From assembly GCF_026790145.1 (NCBI RefSeq), contig NZ_JALAMS010000018.1:372001-436000 (forward strand): a stretch of 64,000 nucleotides of DNA. The letters run 5' to 3'. The stretch comes from Bacillus_I endophytica_A. Its GTDB lineage: Bacteria > Bacillota > Bacilli > Bacillales > Bacillaceae_H. The first letter of the stretch is position 1. The number at the start of each line of letters is the position of its first letter. Shown piece by piece: positions 51,467-60,716 of the stretch. Under the pieces are notes generated by a model. That model was not told where the DNA came from and ran no database searches. It was given only the letters and a program-made list of their open reading frames with translations. The translations under genes and the position numbers were made by a program.

Positions 51467-52306
51467 ATGCCTCATAAAAAAGAAGATGAAGTAAATTTAC
51501 TCAACCTTATCCGTATTGCAACAAACGCGGGAACTGAAATTTTAGGTGTATACGATTCAGAAGACATTGCACTAGAAACAAAAGCTGACGACTCACCGCT
51601 AACCTTAGCGGATAAAAAATCACATGAAGTGATCGCAGCTTCTCTTCAAAAAGAGCATCCAACAATTCCACTCCTAAGTGAAGAAGGTACACATCTTCCT
51701 TATCATGAGCGAAAAGAGTGGGATTACTTTTGGGTAGTCGACCCACTAGACGGAACGAAAGAGTTTGTTAAACGAAACGGAGAGTTTACCGTTAATATTG
51801 CGCTTGTACATAAAAATGTTCCGCTCATTGGTGTCATTTACGTTCCGGTTTGGGATACGGTTTATTTTGCGAAGAAAGGGTTTGGGGCTTATAAGCTAGA
51901 AAATTGTAAAGAAGTACTCGCAAAAGAAGCAGAATCATTCCAAGAAAAAGCAGAAAAGTTACCGTTAGCACAAGAAAGAAAAGGCTTAAATGTAGTTGCT
52001 AGCCGCTCACATATGTCAGAAGATACAAAACAATTTGTAAAAGAACTAGAAAAAGAAGCGGAAGAAGTAAATATTGTTTCTGCCGGAAGTTCCTTAAAGT
52101 TTTGCTTAGTTGCAGAAGGAAAAGCAGACGTTTATCCACGCTTTGCTCCAACAATGGAATGGGATACAGCTGCAGGACATGCAATTGTTGAAGAAGCAGG
52201 AGGAAGAGTTACAAAACAAGATGGAACGCCGCTCTTGTATAATAAAGAGGAGTTAGTTAATCCTTGGTTTGTTGTGGAGAGAACAAAGGAGAATGTTGTT
52301 AAATAG
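51467..52306 (+). CDS. cysQ: 3'(2'),5'-bisphosphate nucleotidase CysQ
   Basis: 279-residue inositol-monophosphatase-family enzyme that probably hydrolyses 3'-phosphoadenosine 5'-phosphate. The metal site is visible as LLSEEGT, VVDPLDGTKEF and EWDTAAGHAIVEEAGG. LTLADKKSHEVI also fits CysQ. GAAAGGAG precedes the ATG. No sulfur-assimilation genes adjoin. Inositol monophosphatase activity is an alternative. Confidence 0.88.
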   Translation: MPHKKEDEVNLLNLIRIATNAGTEILGVYDSEDIALETKADDSPLTLADKKSHEVIAASLQKEHPTIPLLSEEGTHLPYHERKEWDYFWVVDPLDGTKEFVKRNGEFTVNIALVHKNVPLIGVIYVPVWDTVYFAKKGFGAYKLENCKEVLAKEAESFQEKAEKLPLAQERKGLNVVASRSHMSEDTKQFVKELEKEAEEVNIVSAGSSLKFCLVAEGKADVYPRFAPTMEWDTAAGHAIVEEAGGRVTKQDGTPLLYNKEELVNPWFVVERTKENVVK

Positions 52307-52316
52307 GTAGATATAG

Positions 52317-52361
52317 AAGGAGAAATCAGATAAAAATTTGTGGTTTCTCCTTGTTTTTTTA
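52317..52361 (+). terminator. Terminator after cysQ
   Basis: AAGGAGAAA (52317-52325) and TTTCTCCTT (52344-52352) followed by GTTTTTTTA. Confidence 0.8.
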
Positions 52362-52554
52362 TTAGTGCGTACACTTTATAATCATCAGCTAAGCGTGGTA
52401 TTGCTAAAGAAAGTTGCTTCAATTATGATAGAATTACAAAAAGCAGTGATCCCTGTCCTGCTTTTTATTTCTTCTCCGTTGAAGGCCTCGCTTGGCTCAT
52501 AAGATAAATAAAAACGAAGAGAAGGAAACTTTAAAAGGAACTAAAGGTGATAAA

Positions 52555-53220
52555 ATGTTAGATTTACAAAACTATTTTAGTGTATTTGATAAATACGCAC
52601 ATGATTTTTTAGGAATGGACGAAGAGAATCAACTTCAATTTGAATTGATTTTATCTAGTGAATATATGACGAGTCAGTCTGCTGAATTTGATCCTAAGTT
52701 AAAACCAGTAGAAGTTGTTATTCCATACATAGTAGATAGCGGGTATAAATATATTCTTCAGGAATCCTATAGCTTGATGTATATTGATGATGAAGAAAAG
52801 GAGAAGGCTACTTCCTGTCCAATCTGTTCGTGTGAAGCTCATCTGATGACAAAAGTAGAAGAAGAGGATGAGGAAGCGATCATCTATGCTCATCGCTGTG
52901 ATTTTTCTCCTGAATCTATCATGAATGTAATTCAAGAAGTGAAAGAAGATGAAGTCTTACAAGAAAGTGAAGACGATCTTCAAGGCTTGCAATTAGAATA
53001 TAATGAGCAAGGGCAAGTTGGATTTAGTTTCAACGGTGCTCAGTACGTAGCCGTCAATGAAGGTGTATTTCATTACCACTTTTCTGCTGATGAAATCCAT
53101 TGCTATTTCTGCAGTAAAGGGGAGCCTGTGGAAGAGATTGAAGGGGGACAAGGGGTTATCCAACTCTGTCCTGTTTTAACTAAACATCGAGATAAAATTC
53201 TTAAGATGTTGAATGTCTAA
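52555..53220 (+). CDS. Acidic hypothetical protein with cysteine pairs
   Basis: 221 residues, strongly acidic, no membrane segment. CPICSC at about residue 99 and CYFC near 183 could bind zinc. ATG 52555 follows AAAGGTGAT; the longer frame from 52492 lacks a site. No family recognised. It opens the island of small acidic genes that runs to 57.3 kb. Confidence 0.6.
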   Translation: MLDLQNYFSVFDKYAHDFLGMDEENQLQFELILSSEYMTSQSAEFDPKLKPVEVVIPYIVDSGYKYILQESYSLMYIDDEEKEKATSCPICSCEAHLMTKVEEEDEEAIIYAHRCDFSPESIMNVIQEVKEDEVLQESEDDLQGLQLEYNEQGQVGFSFNGAQYVAVNEGVFHYHFSADEIHCYFCSKGEPVEEIEGGQGVIQLCPVLTKHRDKILKMLNV

Positions 53221-53341
53221 ATTATAAAATTAGGAAAATGAGTATTTAGGTTAAGTACCAAAAGTTAAAGATGTTTGAACTTTGTTTGAAAAGTGTGATC
53301 GAGCATCTCTTCATAATTCCATTTAAAGATGATAAACAAGG

Positions 53342-53382
53342 GAACCAGAGACTAGAACATCATTTCATCTCTGGTTCTTTTA
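53342..53382 (+). terminator. Terminator
   Basis: GAACCAGAGA (53342-53351) and TCTCTGGTTC (53368-53377) followed by TTTTATTTT. Confidence 0.85.
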
Positions 53383-53434
53383 TTTTGAATTAGGGCGTTA
53401 ACATTACAATTTTTAAAATTACAGGAGAGTTACT

Positions 53435-53896
53435 ATGTCAAAATATAAATATAGATTTAAAGAGAAAAGGGAACGCATCATTATCGACTTATCCCAAAGT
53501 CATTTAGAAAACAGCTTTCTTATTGAAATTTCATTGGGATCAGATATTTTAGCAAACTTTAATGATATTGAAGAGAAGTTTATTGCTTATTTAAAAGTCC
53601 TAACAGGAGAAGAAGAGATGTACAAAGGAGGAGGAAATACAAGTATAATTCGAGCATATGAAAATTTCGCTTTATTCGAGAGCCTATTTCCTGATGGGGA
53701 AGAGGAAGTTATTTGTGCAATAGAAACGATAGAGTTTATGAAGATACTACTGGCTTGGGCCCAGGAAGTTTTTAAGTGTGATAGGAAATATGAAAGGATA
53801 AGTGAGGAACAGTTAAAAGAGCAGATGCTATGGTTAAGAGAAGCATGGACAGAGATTAACAAATATGGAGAAAACGCGGAGGGAATTAAGTATTAA
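53435..53896 (+). CDS. Hypothetical protein, immunity-like
   Basis: 153 residues, acidic and soluble. ACAGGAGAG precedes the ATG. No named family recognised; size, charge and neighbours (Imm22, Imm3-like) suggest a polymorphic-toxin immunity protein. The next gene starts 2 nt after its stop. Confidence 0.55.
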   Translation: MSKYKYRFKEKRERIIIDLSQSHLENSFLIEISLGSDILANFNDIEEKFIAYLKVLTGEEEMYKGGGNTSIIRAYENFALFESLFPDGEEEVICAIETIEFMKILLAWAQEVFKCDRKYERISEEQLKEQMLWLREAWTEINKYGENAEGIKY

Positions 53897-53898
53897 TT

Positions 53899-54180
53899 AT
53901 GAAGCTTTATTATATCGACGAATACATAGGAGAAATCACAAATATAGAAGGTGAAGGATTTTGGATGAGTGGAAGACTTCATCCTACCAAAAACATAGTG
54001 AAGTTTACAGATTTGTTTGTAGCCTTAACTGATGAAGATAATGAGTTCCGTCCAGAACAATATGAAGAAGCATGGATGGATGATACTAATTGGTTTGTGG
54101 TTGATGAAAAAGAGAATAAGCGTGGGATTGATTTACCTGCTGTTTATTTTTTAAGAGATATTTGGTGGAAATGGAGATAA
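53899..54180 (+). CDS. Hypothetical protein, immunity-like
   Basis: 93 residues, acidic, rich in aromatic residues (EGFWMSGRLHP, DDTNWFVV, RDIWWKW). Starts 2 nt after the previous stop, with GGAGGG 14 nt upstream, so translation is probably coupled. No family recognised; an immunity role is inferred from the island. Confidence 0.5.
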   Translation: MKLYYIDEYIGEITNIEGEGFWMSGRLHPTKNIVKFTDLFVALTDEDNEFRPEQYEEAWMDDTNWFVVDEKENKRGIDLPAVYFLRDIWWKWR

Positions 54181-54318
54181 GTATGTATTAATTGATATTA
54201 AAACATACATAGCTCTAATAGATGATAAAAAAGCTTCCTATCCTAAACCCGCTCTTCCTATAAATAGAGAGGAGAAGCAAGAATAACAAAGTGAAAGAAG
54301 TTTAGAAAGGGAATGGAA

Positions 54319-54636
54319 ATGTTTATTCAATATGATGAGTATGAATTACTTGAATTTTTTCAAGATGAACCAGTAAGCGTAGGGGATGATATACGTGCTG
54401 GTATTCTTTTGTATGTATATGAAGATAACAACAATTTTAAATTGGTGTTTACGCTAGATGTTTATCGAAAAGTGTGCACTATTAGTATTACATATAAAGA
54501 TTATTCGGTTTTTGATGGAGAGTTCCTCAATGTTACAGAAATACGCAAAAGAGAGCGAGATTTGATTATTCGTATAAAAGGAATGGAGAAAGTAAAGATA
54601 AAGTTTTTTAAGCAACTTGGAGTCGAATTGTTATAG
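54319..54636 (+). CDS. Hypothetical protein, immunity-like
   Basis: About 105 residues, probably all-beta. ATG 54319 fits AAAGGG at 8 nt; ATG 54313 directly abuts it. No family recognised; listed as a possible immunity protein from size and context only. Confidence 0.5.
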   Translation: MFIQYDEYELLEFFQDEPVSVGDDIRAGILLYVYEDNNNFKLVFTLDVYRKVCTISITYKDYSVFDGEFLNVTEIRKRERDLIIRIKGMEKVKIKFFKQLGVELL

Positions 54637-54759
54637 AAGTTGGAGAGATGTTCAAAGTGAATTTAAAGTTAATAGAATGTGAGCAACAACCAGAAATCAC
54701 CTAGGTGAAAATTAATGAAACAAAACACTAACAAACTCTTTAAAACAGGAGTGTATTTC

Positions 54760-55134
54760 ATGGAGAAACAAGGAAGTATTTCAATATGGCTAGGAAATCT
54801 TAAGGGAGAAAGAGACTTAGAGGAATATGTTGCTTTGAAATATAACGAGGATGGAGATTCTATTCCTTCTCCATTTTTTAGGGGTTTTCATATTAACCAG
54901 TATGAAACAGACGAAGATTTCTTTGAAGTGGAATGGTTAGGAGAGAGCAGCAAAGATATTTCTAAGCTGTTGGAAGGCATATCATACGAGGAAGTCATTA
55001 TTCCTAAAGTTAAGAAATACAGCGAACTTAAAAAAACATATAACTCTATTATTCTTATTTATCACTTTGCGTATAGCGGTGAGGTACATAGCTCAGGGAA
55101 GTTTGATTTTATTTTATGTACTAACTACAACTAA
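54760..55134 (+). CDS. Imm22-family immunity protein
   Basis: 124 residues. The start MEKQGSISIWLGNL, the acidic YNEDGDSIPSPFF block and the late NSIILIYHFAY match the Imm22 family, which protects against toxins of polymorphic systems. ATG 54760 is chosen because AGGAG is 7 nt upstream; the frame from 54715 has no site. No cognate toxin lies nearby. Confidence 0.78.
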   Translation: MEKQGSISIWLGNLKGERDLEEYVALKYNEDGDSIPSPFFRGFHINQYETDEDFFEVEWLGESSKDISKLLEGISYEEVIIPKVKKYSELKKTYNSIILIYHFAYSGEVHSSGKFDFILCTNYN

Positions 55135-55151
55135 ACGATGGAGGCAAGTTT

Positions 55152-55508
55152 ATGGGAAATTGGGAGTATGATGAATTGTTCTATACGATTAAAGAATTTT
55201 ATGAAGAATTTTTAGAATAAAATAGAGGATATCGATATGCTGCAGCAAGATTAGCGAATGAATTCGATAATTTAGGTAAAGTAGAAGATGTTATTGTTGA
55301 TACGGCTATTGGCGAGATTGTTATGACACACGAAAAAGTATTTGTCGGAACAGTTGAAGGAACTACAAAGCGGCTAAGCTCGTTTCCGTTAGAAGAAGCT
55401 ATTGGAGAGTTATCGTTAGGTGAAGTTAATGATTTATCTCAAAGAATTAGACGTGTCTTAAAAGGATTAAGGGAAGTAAAGGTTGATTATAATTCCCGTG
55501 CAGAGTAA
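55152..55508 (+). pseudogene. Imm3-like immunity gene with an internal stop
   Basis: The frame starts at ATG 55152 behind TGGAGG, reads WEYDELFYTIKEFYEEFLE, meets TAA at 55218-55220, and continues in the same frame as NRGYRYAAARL, VIVDTAIGEIV and ends at 55508 after VKVDYNSRAE. The whole, 118 codons, fits the Imm3 immunity family in length and pattern. One base change explains the break. The downstream part could restart at ATG 55323. Confidence 0.7.
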
Positions 55509-55590
55509 TACATAAGTGACTAAGGATTGTTAATAATGGAACGTGAACATCACAGGGTAGTTAAGGTAGAAGTTGATTATATAGAAAGGA

Positions 55591-56415
55591 ATGTATATTA
55601 AATTGAGTAAAGCAAGCGAGATTAGTAGATTCCAAAGTGGATTCTCAGAAGAAGTCATTGAAATAGCTGCTGTGACAGGAGCATTAGGAACTAGTGCGGG
55701 AAGAGCAGGGAATGATGTGATGTGGACAGCATCCATTGAGTTAATTGCGTGGAAGACCTTACATAATGATAACCCCCCTAAAAAGGAAGAGATACGGCTT
55801 CAGTGGTTAGCAGATGATAAAGAATGGCAAGAAACAAGAAAGATGATAGAAGCCTATACAATTGTAAAATTACAAGTTCGCAGGGGGGAAAATGCAATGA
55901 TGCTTGTCGACCTCTTAGACCCAGCATATAAGGATAATGAGTTGGAACATCTATTAGAAGAAGCAAAAAAGCCTGTTTATTATCATGATGAAATATTAGG
56001 AGAGTTTACCCTTGAGAAAGGTGTTAAACTTTTCGAAAAGCGCACCTCTTGGAATGACGAGGAGTGTTATCTTTATTTTGACTGGAATGAAGATTCCCCT
56101 ATAATGAAGTCTGCTTTAGAAACAGCTCATACACTTTTCAACGAACAGAATGAATGGGATCGAAAGGTTAGAATGTATGCTGCTGAAGAGTTGGTTGAAC
56201 TCGCAAATGACTGGCTGCAAGGAGACGATGAGGCAGAGGTAGAGGAAATTACAAAAGAAATGTTTATAAATTGTATAAAGGTCACAAGCATATCTGTTGA
56301 TCCCTATGGTGATTTTACGATCTATTTTTCTGATGGAGATATGTTTGGTGGTCATTGTATTATTGTGGATGGGAATGTTAGTGGAGTTTTTAGCGGGGCT
56401 GAAATTGCAGGGTAA
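55591..56415 (+). CDS. DUF2262-domain protein
   Basis: 274 residues, acidic. The C-terminal part (about 125-274), with YYHDEILGEFTLEKGVKLFE, YLYFDWNED and DPYGDFTIYFSDGDMFGGH, fits DUF2262, a domain of unknown role often found among toxin-immunity genes. The N-terminal part is unrecognised. AAAGGA abuts ATG 55591; TTG 55603 is an alternative start. Confidence 0.7.
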   Translation: MYIKLSKASEISRFQSGFSEEVIEIAAVTGALGTSAGRAGNDVMWTASIELIAWKTLHNDNPPKKEEIRLQWLADDKEWQETRKMIEAYTIVKLQVRRGENAMMLVDLLDPAYKDNELEHLLEEAKKPVYYHDEILGEFTLEKGVKLFEKRTSWNDEECYLYFDWNEDSPIMKSALETAHTLFNEQNEWDRKVRMYAAEELVELANDWLQGDDEAEVEEITKEMFINCIKVTSISVDPYGDFTIYFSDGDMFGGHCIIVDGNVSGVFSGAEIAG

Positions 56416-56423
56416 TGATAAGA

Positions 56424-56483
56424 AAGCAAGTAATAAGAGCCTGGGTTGAGAAAAGTAAAATATGCTCTTATTACTTGCTTTTT
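56424..56483. terminator. Bidirectional terminator
   Basis: A perfect 17-bp stem (56424-56440 with 56464-56480) between the DUF2262 gene and the convergent membrane protein gene. Confidence 0.88.
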
Positions 56484-56542
56484 GCTGAAGTAAAATTATT
56501 CATTATAATATGGTGGTTCCTCTCCTGAAATAGCATGAAGTG

Positions 56543-57258
56543 TCAATGAGTTTCATGAGAAGTTCCAAATTTTCCACTTTCTCCGTCTTTGCTCCATTTT
56601 TCTATAAATCTAACCGAGTATGTATTTCTTTTAATTTTCTTAGCCCTTGTTTCTCTTGTAATATGGTATCCTTTCTCTTTGGAGTCTACTGTACCAATTT
56701 TATGAGGGAATTTGCTTGTAATAGAATGATCATCTATTGCTGATTCTATTGCATCCTCTGCTGTAAATGGAGGTAGGGGCTCTGAAATAGTTGCAAAGTA
56801 AATAGCAGAACAGACAATAGGAAGTAGAGAAACAAGCAAAATGTATTTTATAGAACGGCTCTCATCCCCTTGAGTCATTTGCCAATAGTCAATAAGCGCA
56901 TACAGTATGGCTATGCCAGCAATACATAGAACAACTAATGCACTTTTGGAAACCACTCCACCTGTTAAAGCTCCTACTAATCCATGCAGTATAATATAAG
57001 TGAATGAGTTCAGATTAAATTTATTCCATAAAACTTCAATAAGAACAGAAACAAGAGTAGCATAAATTAAAATAACGGCGCCTACATAAAGACCATAAAC
57101 GAATAACCATAATATAAATCCTTGCGCTAATTTGTAGTCATTAACACTTGTTTCAACTGAGCGAATCATATATAGAAAAGATAATAAGCATGACACTAAT
57201 AACGTCACGGAAAACGTATTAAAAACTTTCCATCTAATAATAGATTAATCCAAGACAT
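56543..57258 (-). pseudogene. Membrane protein gene with an N-terminal frameshift
   Basis: The open part (from 57208) encodes about 221 residues with five predicted helices and a basic C-terminal domain (ETRAKKIKRNTYSVRFIEKW); no family recognised. It lacks a ribosome site at its apparent GTG start. Upstream, AAAAGGAG and ATG 57258 begin MSWINLLLDGKF, which runs into a stop at CCG TGA. Adding one A near 57218-57221 joins this to FLNTFSVTLLVSCLLSFLYM in the open frame. So a one-base loss, or a sequencing error, has split the gene. Confidence 0.65.
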
Positions 57259-57599
57259 TTTCTCTCCTTTTAAGTTCTCCTACAGGTAAAAGGGGTTTAA
57301 GGTTTAAAAGTTAATATATTAAAAAACTGAAGTTTGTGTTGAAATAGGAACCATATTGAGATCTGTTACTATAAAATTCAGAGGTCTTTATATGATTAAG
57401 GAAACCAGCTTATATATATTTAATAATTGTGCTGTCTTTTATTTTATATGGTCGGCTCTGTTGGATTCAAGTGGGCATCTTTATACAAGATGTACAGAGA
57501 GGTAAGGAATAAATTAGGCATAACGTGTTACAGTAGTGTTAGAAAAAGAAACAGGGTTTTCTATATCAAAGGTTTATAAACTCTATGAAAAATACATTT
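57259..57599. other. Gap before the NRPS cluster
   Basis: About 340 nt. Two short overlapping frames look coding-like (VVLEKETGFSISKVYKLYEK and YKMYREVRNKLG), but neither has a ribosome site; a relic of a mobile or regulatory gene is possible. Confidence 0.3.
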
Positions 57600-58304
57600 T
57601 TAAAATACTTTAAATCGGTCTATTTTTTGCAATTCTATAGGGTTTAAATTCTCTATCTCGTTACTGCACACCCCAATGAAAAAATCATTATGGAATTTGA
57701 GTGACTTGAAGTGAAAAGTATTAGAACTTACTTTGCTTTGATTTCTTAACATGATTTTTCCTTTTTCCCAGTTATCCATATCAAAACCAAAGTCAGAAAA
57801 TTGAGTACTCATACCCTCCCCAGTTGTTTTAACAAAGGCTTCCTTCAAAGTCCAAACTTTAAAGAAAAAAGATAAGCGTTCTTCAAATCTTAAATCTTTA
57901 TAATATAAGACTTCTTCCTGAGTAAAACAATATTTAGTTATTGATAAGTCTATTAACTGTTTTTTTTCTATATCTACTCCGATTTTTCCATGGGTTGAGA
58001 TACCACAAAGAATTTTATCAGAGGAATGAGAGAAATTAAAATCTCCGTTAAATAGTTGTGGAGACGATAAGTAAGGACGCCCCTTTTCTGTTCTTTTAAT
58101 TAAGAAATCAGTAGTATTTAATAATTCAGTAAAATATTTACGGATATAAAGTTGGGCTAACAAGGAACGTTGTCTATCTTCCCAATTGTGATAAGCGCTA
58201 ATTTTGTCTCTTTCATATTTTGGTAAGGAATTCAACTTCTGTTGTAAAAAAGTATTTTCTAAACGATTTCCAAGTGGGATGATAATAAGCTTTGCATTTT
58301 TCAT
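57600..58304 (-). CDS. Sfp-type 4'-phosphopantetheinyl transferase
   Basis: 234-residue cytosolic enzyme loading the phosphopantetheine arm from CoA onto the Ser of carrier domains (here Ser800 of the NRPS). The Sfp motifs FNFSHSSDKI, IGVDIE and WTLKEAFVKTTGEG are intact, and length fits Sfp (224). AAAGGAAA precedes the ATG. It is divergent from the biosynthetic genes and probably activates this NRPS. Confidence 0.95.
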   Translation of the reverse strand: MKNAKLIIIPLGNRLENTFLQQKLNSLPKYERDKISAYHNWEDRQRSLLAQLYIRKYFTELLNTTDFLIKRTEKGRPYLSSPQLFNGDFNFSHSSDKILCGISTHGKIGVDIEKKQLIDLSITKYCFTQEEVLYYKDLRFEERLSFFFKVWTLKEAFVKTTGEGMSTQFSDFGFDMDNWEKGKIMLRNQSKVSSNTFHFKSLKFHNDFFIGVCSNEIENLNPIELQKIDRFKVF

Positions 58305-58502
58305 GTATGTTTTCCTTTCTTATAATAGAGGATAAATTTTAAATATAGAATAATGAAGTTAATTATCATATATTATGAATGATTAAAATTCCAAGATGAG
58401 ATGCTATTTTTTAATATCAGTTTTTTCTGAATTTTATTGCATATTGTTTATTACTAAGTTAACATTAATTTGTATTAAAAGAAAATAATAGGAGAGGGAG
58501 GA

Positions 58503-59564
58503 ATGATGAAAATCTTAAATTATATTAAAGGAATTATATTGGAAAATAGTGAAGAACTCCCCTTTTCGGGTTCAGTTTTGATTGAAAATAAACATGGTGT
58601 CTTTTTAAAAGAAGGTTTTGGATATGCTAACAGAAATGAAAAATTAGCTATTAACCCTAGTACCATATTTGCTATGGCTTCTGGGTGTAAAATTTTTACA
58701 TCTGTTGCTATATCTAGGCTTGTTGAGGATGGTAAATTGACATTTGATACTTATCTGAAAGACTGTTTAGATATCGAGTTTCCCAACTTTTCTCCAGATA
58801 TCACAATTCACCATCTATTAACGCATACGTCAGGTATTCCGGATTACTTTGATGAGGAAGTAATGGAAGATTTTGAGGAACTATGGCGAGAAATTCCCAT
58901 GTATTCTATTACTTCTCCTAATGCTTTCTTACCCATGTTCCAAGATCATAAAATGAAATTTGAACCTGGTACTAAGTTCTCTTATAGCAATTCAGGTTTT
59001 ATTGTTCTAGGACTATTAGTAGAGAAATTAGCAGGTGTATCATTTTCAGAGTATATAAAGAATCATATTTTTAAAGTTTGTGGAATGACAAATTCAGGTT
59101 ATTATCGAATGGATCAGTTACCTCCAAATACAGCTTTAGGTTACATTGATGATAAAGAGAGTGGGTCTTGGAGAACGAACATTTATTCTGTTCCTGTTGT
59201 AGGAGGGCCAGACGGAGGAGCGTTTACAACGGTTGAAGATTTATCACTTTTTTGGAAAGCTCTTATGGGAGGAGAATTACTTAGTTCAGATTATCTTAAT
59301 ACATTATTAACACCGCATGTTAAAAGCAATGACTCTACTTCGTATGGATATGGTGTTTGGATTATGACAGAAAAAGATGAGATTTTGAAATATGCTATTT
59401 TAGGATTTGATCCAGGAGTAAGAATGCATTCTTCTGTAAATATAAAAAACAATGTTCAAACACATATTTTATCCAATATTGAGCAAAGTATTTATCCCAT
59501 AGTTTCTCTTGTAGATGAGGTGTTTAATGATAACTCTAGTCATAATATAGATACTGATAGTTAG
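58503..59564 (+). CDS. Beta-lactamase-like serine hydrolase (class C/esterase fold)
   Basis: 353 residues without a signal peptide, so cytosolic. The SxxK nucleophile is SGCK (Ser60, Lys63), preceded by TIFAMA; HTSGIPDYF and YSN (161-163) match the second and third conserved regions. The usual C-terminal HxG/KTG box is replaced by GFDPG near residue 308. It heads the biosynthetic strand, so a role as acyl-transferring or peptide-trimming enzyme of the pathway is possible; simple esterase is the alternative. GGAGAGGGAGG precedes the ATG. Confidence 0.82.
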   Translation: MMKILNYIKGIILENSEELPFSGSVLIENKHGVFLKEGFGYANRNEKLAINPSTIFAMASGCKIFTSVAISRLVEDGKLTFDTYLKDCLDIEFPNFSPDITIHHLLTHTSGIPDYFDEEVMEDFEELWREIPMYSITSPNAFLPMFQDHKMKFEPGTKFSYSNSGFIVLGLLVEKLAGVSFSEYIKNHIFKVCGMTNSGYYRMDQLPPNTALGYIDDKESGSWRTNIYSVPVVGGPDGGAFTTVEDLSLFWKALMGGELLSSDYLNTLLTPHVKSNDSTSYGYGVWIMTEKDEILKYAILGFDPGVRMHSSVNIKNNVQTHILSNIEQSIYPIVSLVDEVFNDNSSHNIDTDS

Positions 59565-59631
59565 AATATTGTAATGAATTTAAGATTTCTTGGTATTCAC
59601 TGAATCATTAAAATTAAAAAGGAGATATAAA

Positions 59632-60642
59632 ATGGACAATATATCTGTGGATATGGAAAAAGAATTGCCTAAACCTATAAAAAAACACTCATTTTCAAAA
59701 GAGATTATAGGAGGAATTCGTGATTTACAAGAGAAAAACAATTGGTACAATTTCTTCGCTATAGGATTAGATTGGTTTATCATCTCTCTAGCTATTATTT
59801 TAAATTATATGATTCCCCATATTCTAATGTATCTAGTTAGTATTGTAATCATTGGTAGTCGGATGCGGGGTTTAGATATCATGATGCATGAGTCTAGTCA
59901 TAAAATGCTTTTTAGAAATAAACATTTGAATAAATGGATAGCAAGTTTATTTGCAGCTTTTCCAATACTAATTTCTTATGATGCTTATTGTAAAAGCCAT
60001 ATGAACCATCACAGATTTTTATGGAGTGATATTGATCCTGACAAACAAAGGTATCATATAGTAGGATTAGACTCACCGCCTAAAAATAAAATTACTTTTT
60101 TTGTTAAGCATATATTAAAACCTTTATTCCTAGTACATGTACCTAACTACTTAATTGGCATGATAAAGGTGACTGCTTATGTAAAAGAAGAATCTAATTT
60201 AGACCGAATTATTCGTCTTGCATACTGGGGAATTATTATAGTAGCTTCCATCTATTTTGGTTTTTGGCAAGAGTTCATATTATATTGGGTTATACCGTTT
60301 CTGACTACTTTTCAAATTTTAAAATATTGGGCCGAAATGGCCGAACATGCCGGTCTTGAGTCTGATGAAGAGATATTTGCTTCTAGAAACTCTTTTGGAA
60401 ATTGGTTTGAACGGTTCATATTACATCCTCATAGAAACTCCTATCATTTAGTACACCACTTGTTTCCAGCTGTTCCACACTACAATATTAAAAAAGCACA
60501 TTTGATACTTCTGAAGGATGCTGATTATCGAAATGCACATCATTGCACAGGTTTCTTTTTAGCTTCAGCACCAGGATTTTCATCAGTCATAGATGATATT
60601 CAAGGACGAATCCCTTTTTGGAATAAAAGGAAGGGTAAGTAG
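59632..60642 (+). CDS. Membrane fatty-acid-desaturase-like diiron enzyme
   Basis: 336 residues with about four membrane helices. The three His boxes of membrane diiron enzymes are seen: MMHESSHKM, HMNHHR and HLVHHLFPAVPH. These enzymes desaturate or hydroxylate acyl chains. Lying between the hydrolase and the thioesterase genes, it may modify a fatty acyl or amino acid precursor of the peptide. AAAGGAG precedes ATG 59632; the frame from 59590 has no site. Confidence 0.88.
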   Translation: MDNISVDMEKELPKPIKKHSFSKEIIGGIRDLQEKNNWYNFFAIGLDWFIISLAIILNYMIPHILMYLVSIVIIGSRMRGLDIMMHESSHKMLFRNKHLNKWIASLFAAFPILISYDAYCKSHMNHHRFLWSDIDPDKQRYHIVGLDSPPKNKITFFVKHILKPLFLVHVPNYLIGMIKVTAYVKEESNLDRIIRLAYWGIIIVASIYFGFWQEFILYWVIPFLTTFQILKYWAEMAEHAGLESDEEIFASRNSFGNWFERFILHPHRNSYHLVHHLFPAVPHYNIKKAHLILLKDADYRNAHHCTGFFLASAPGFSSVIDDIQGRIPFWNKRKGK

Positions 60643-60716
60643 TGCTACATTACATTAAAATTCCACGAAATATTTGTTCATAAACAACATTAAATTTGAA
60701 GTGCGGGTGCATTGCT

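Noticed and set aside
57440..57600. Overlapping short frames resembling a recombinase-like tail before the PPTase gene
   Set aside because: Two different frames look equally coding-like and neither has a ribosome site.
58321..58400. AT-rich AATTATCA half-sites upstream of the NRPS-cluster genes, possible Fur box
   Set aside because: No 19-bp dyad near the Fur consensus can be built, and no siderophore marker gene is visible.
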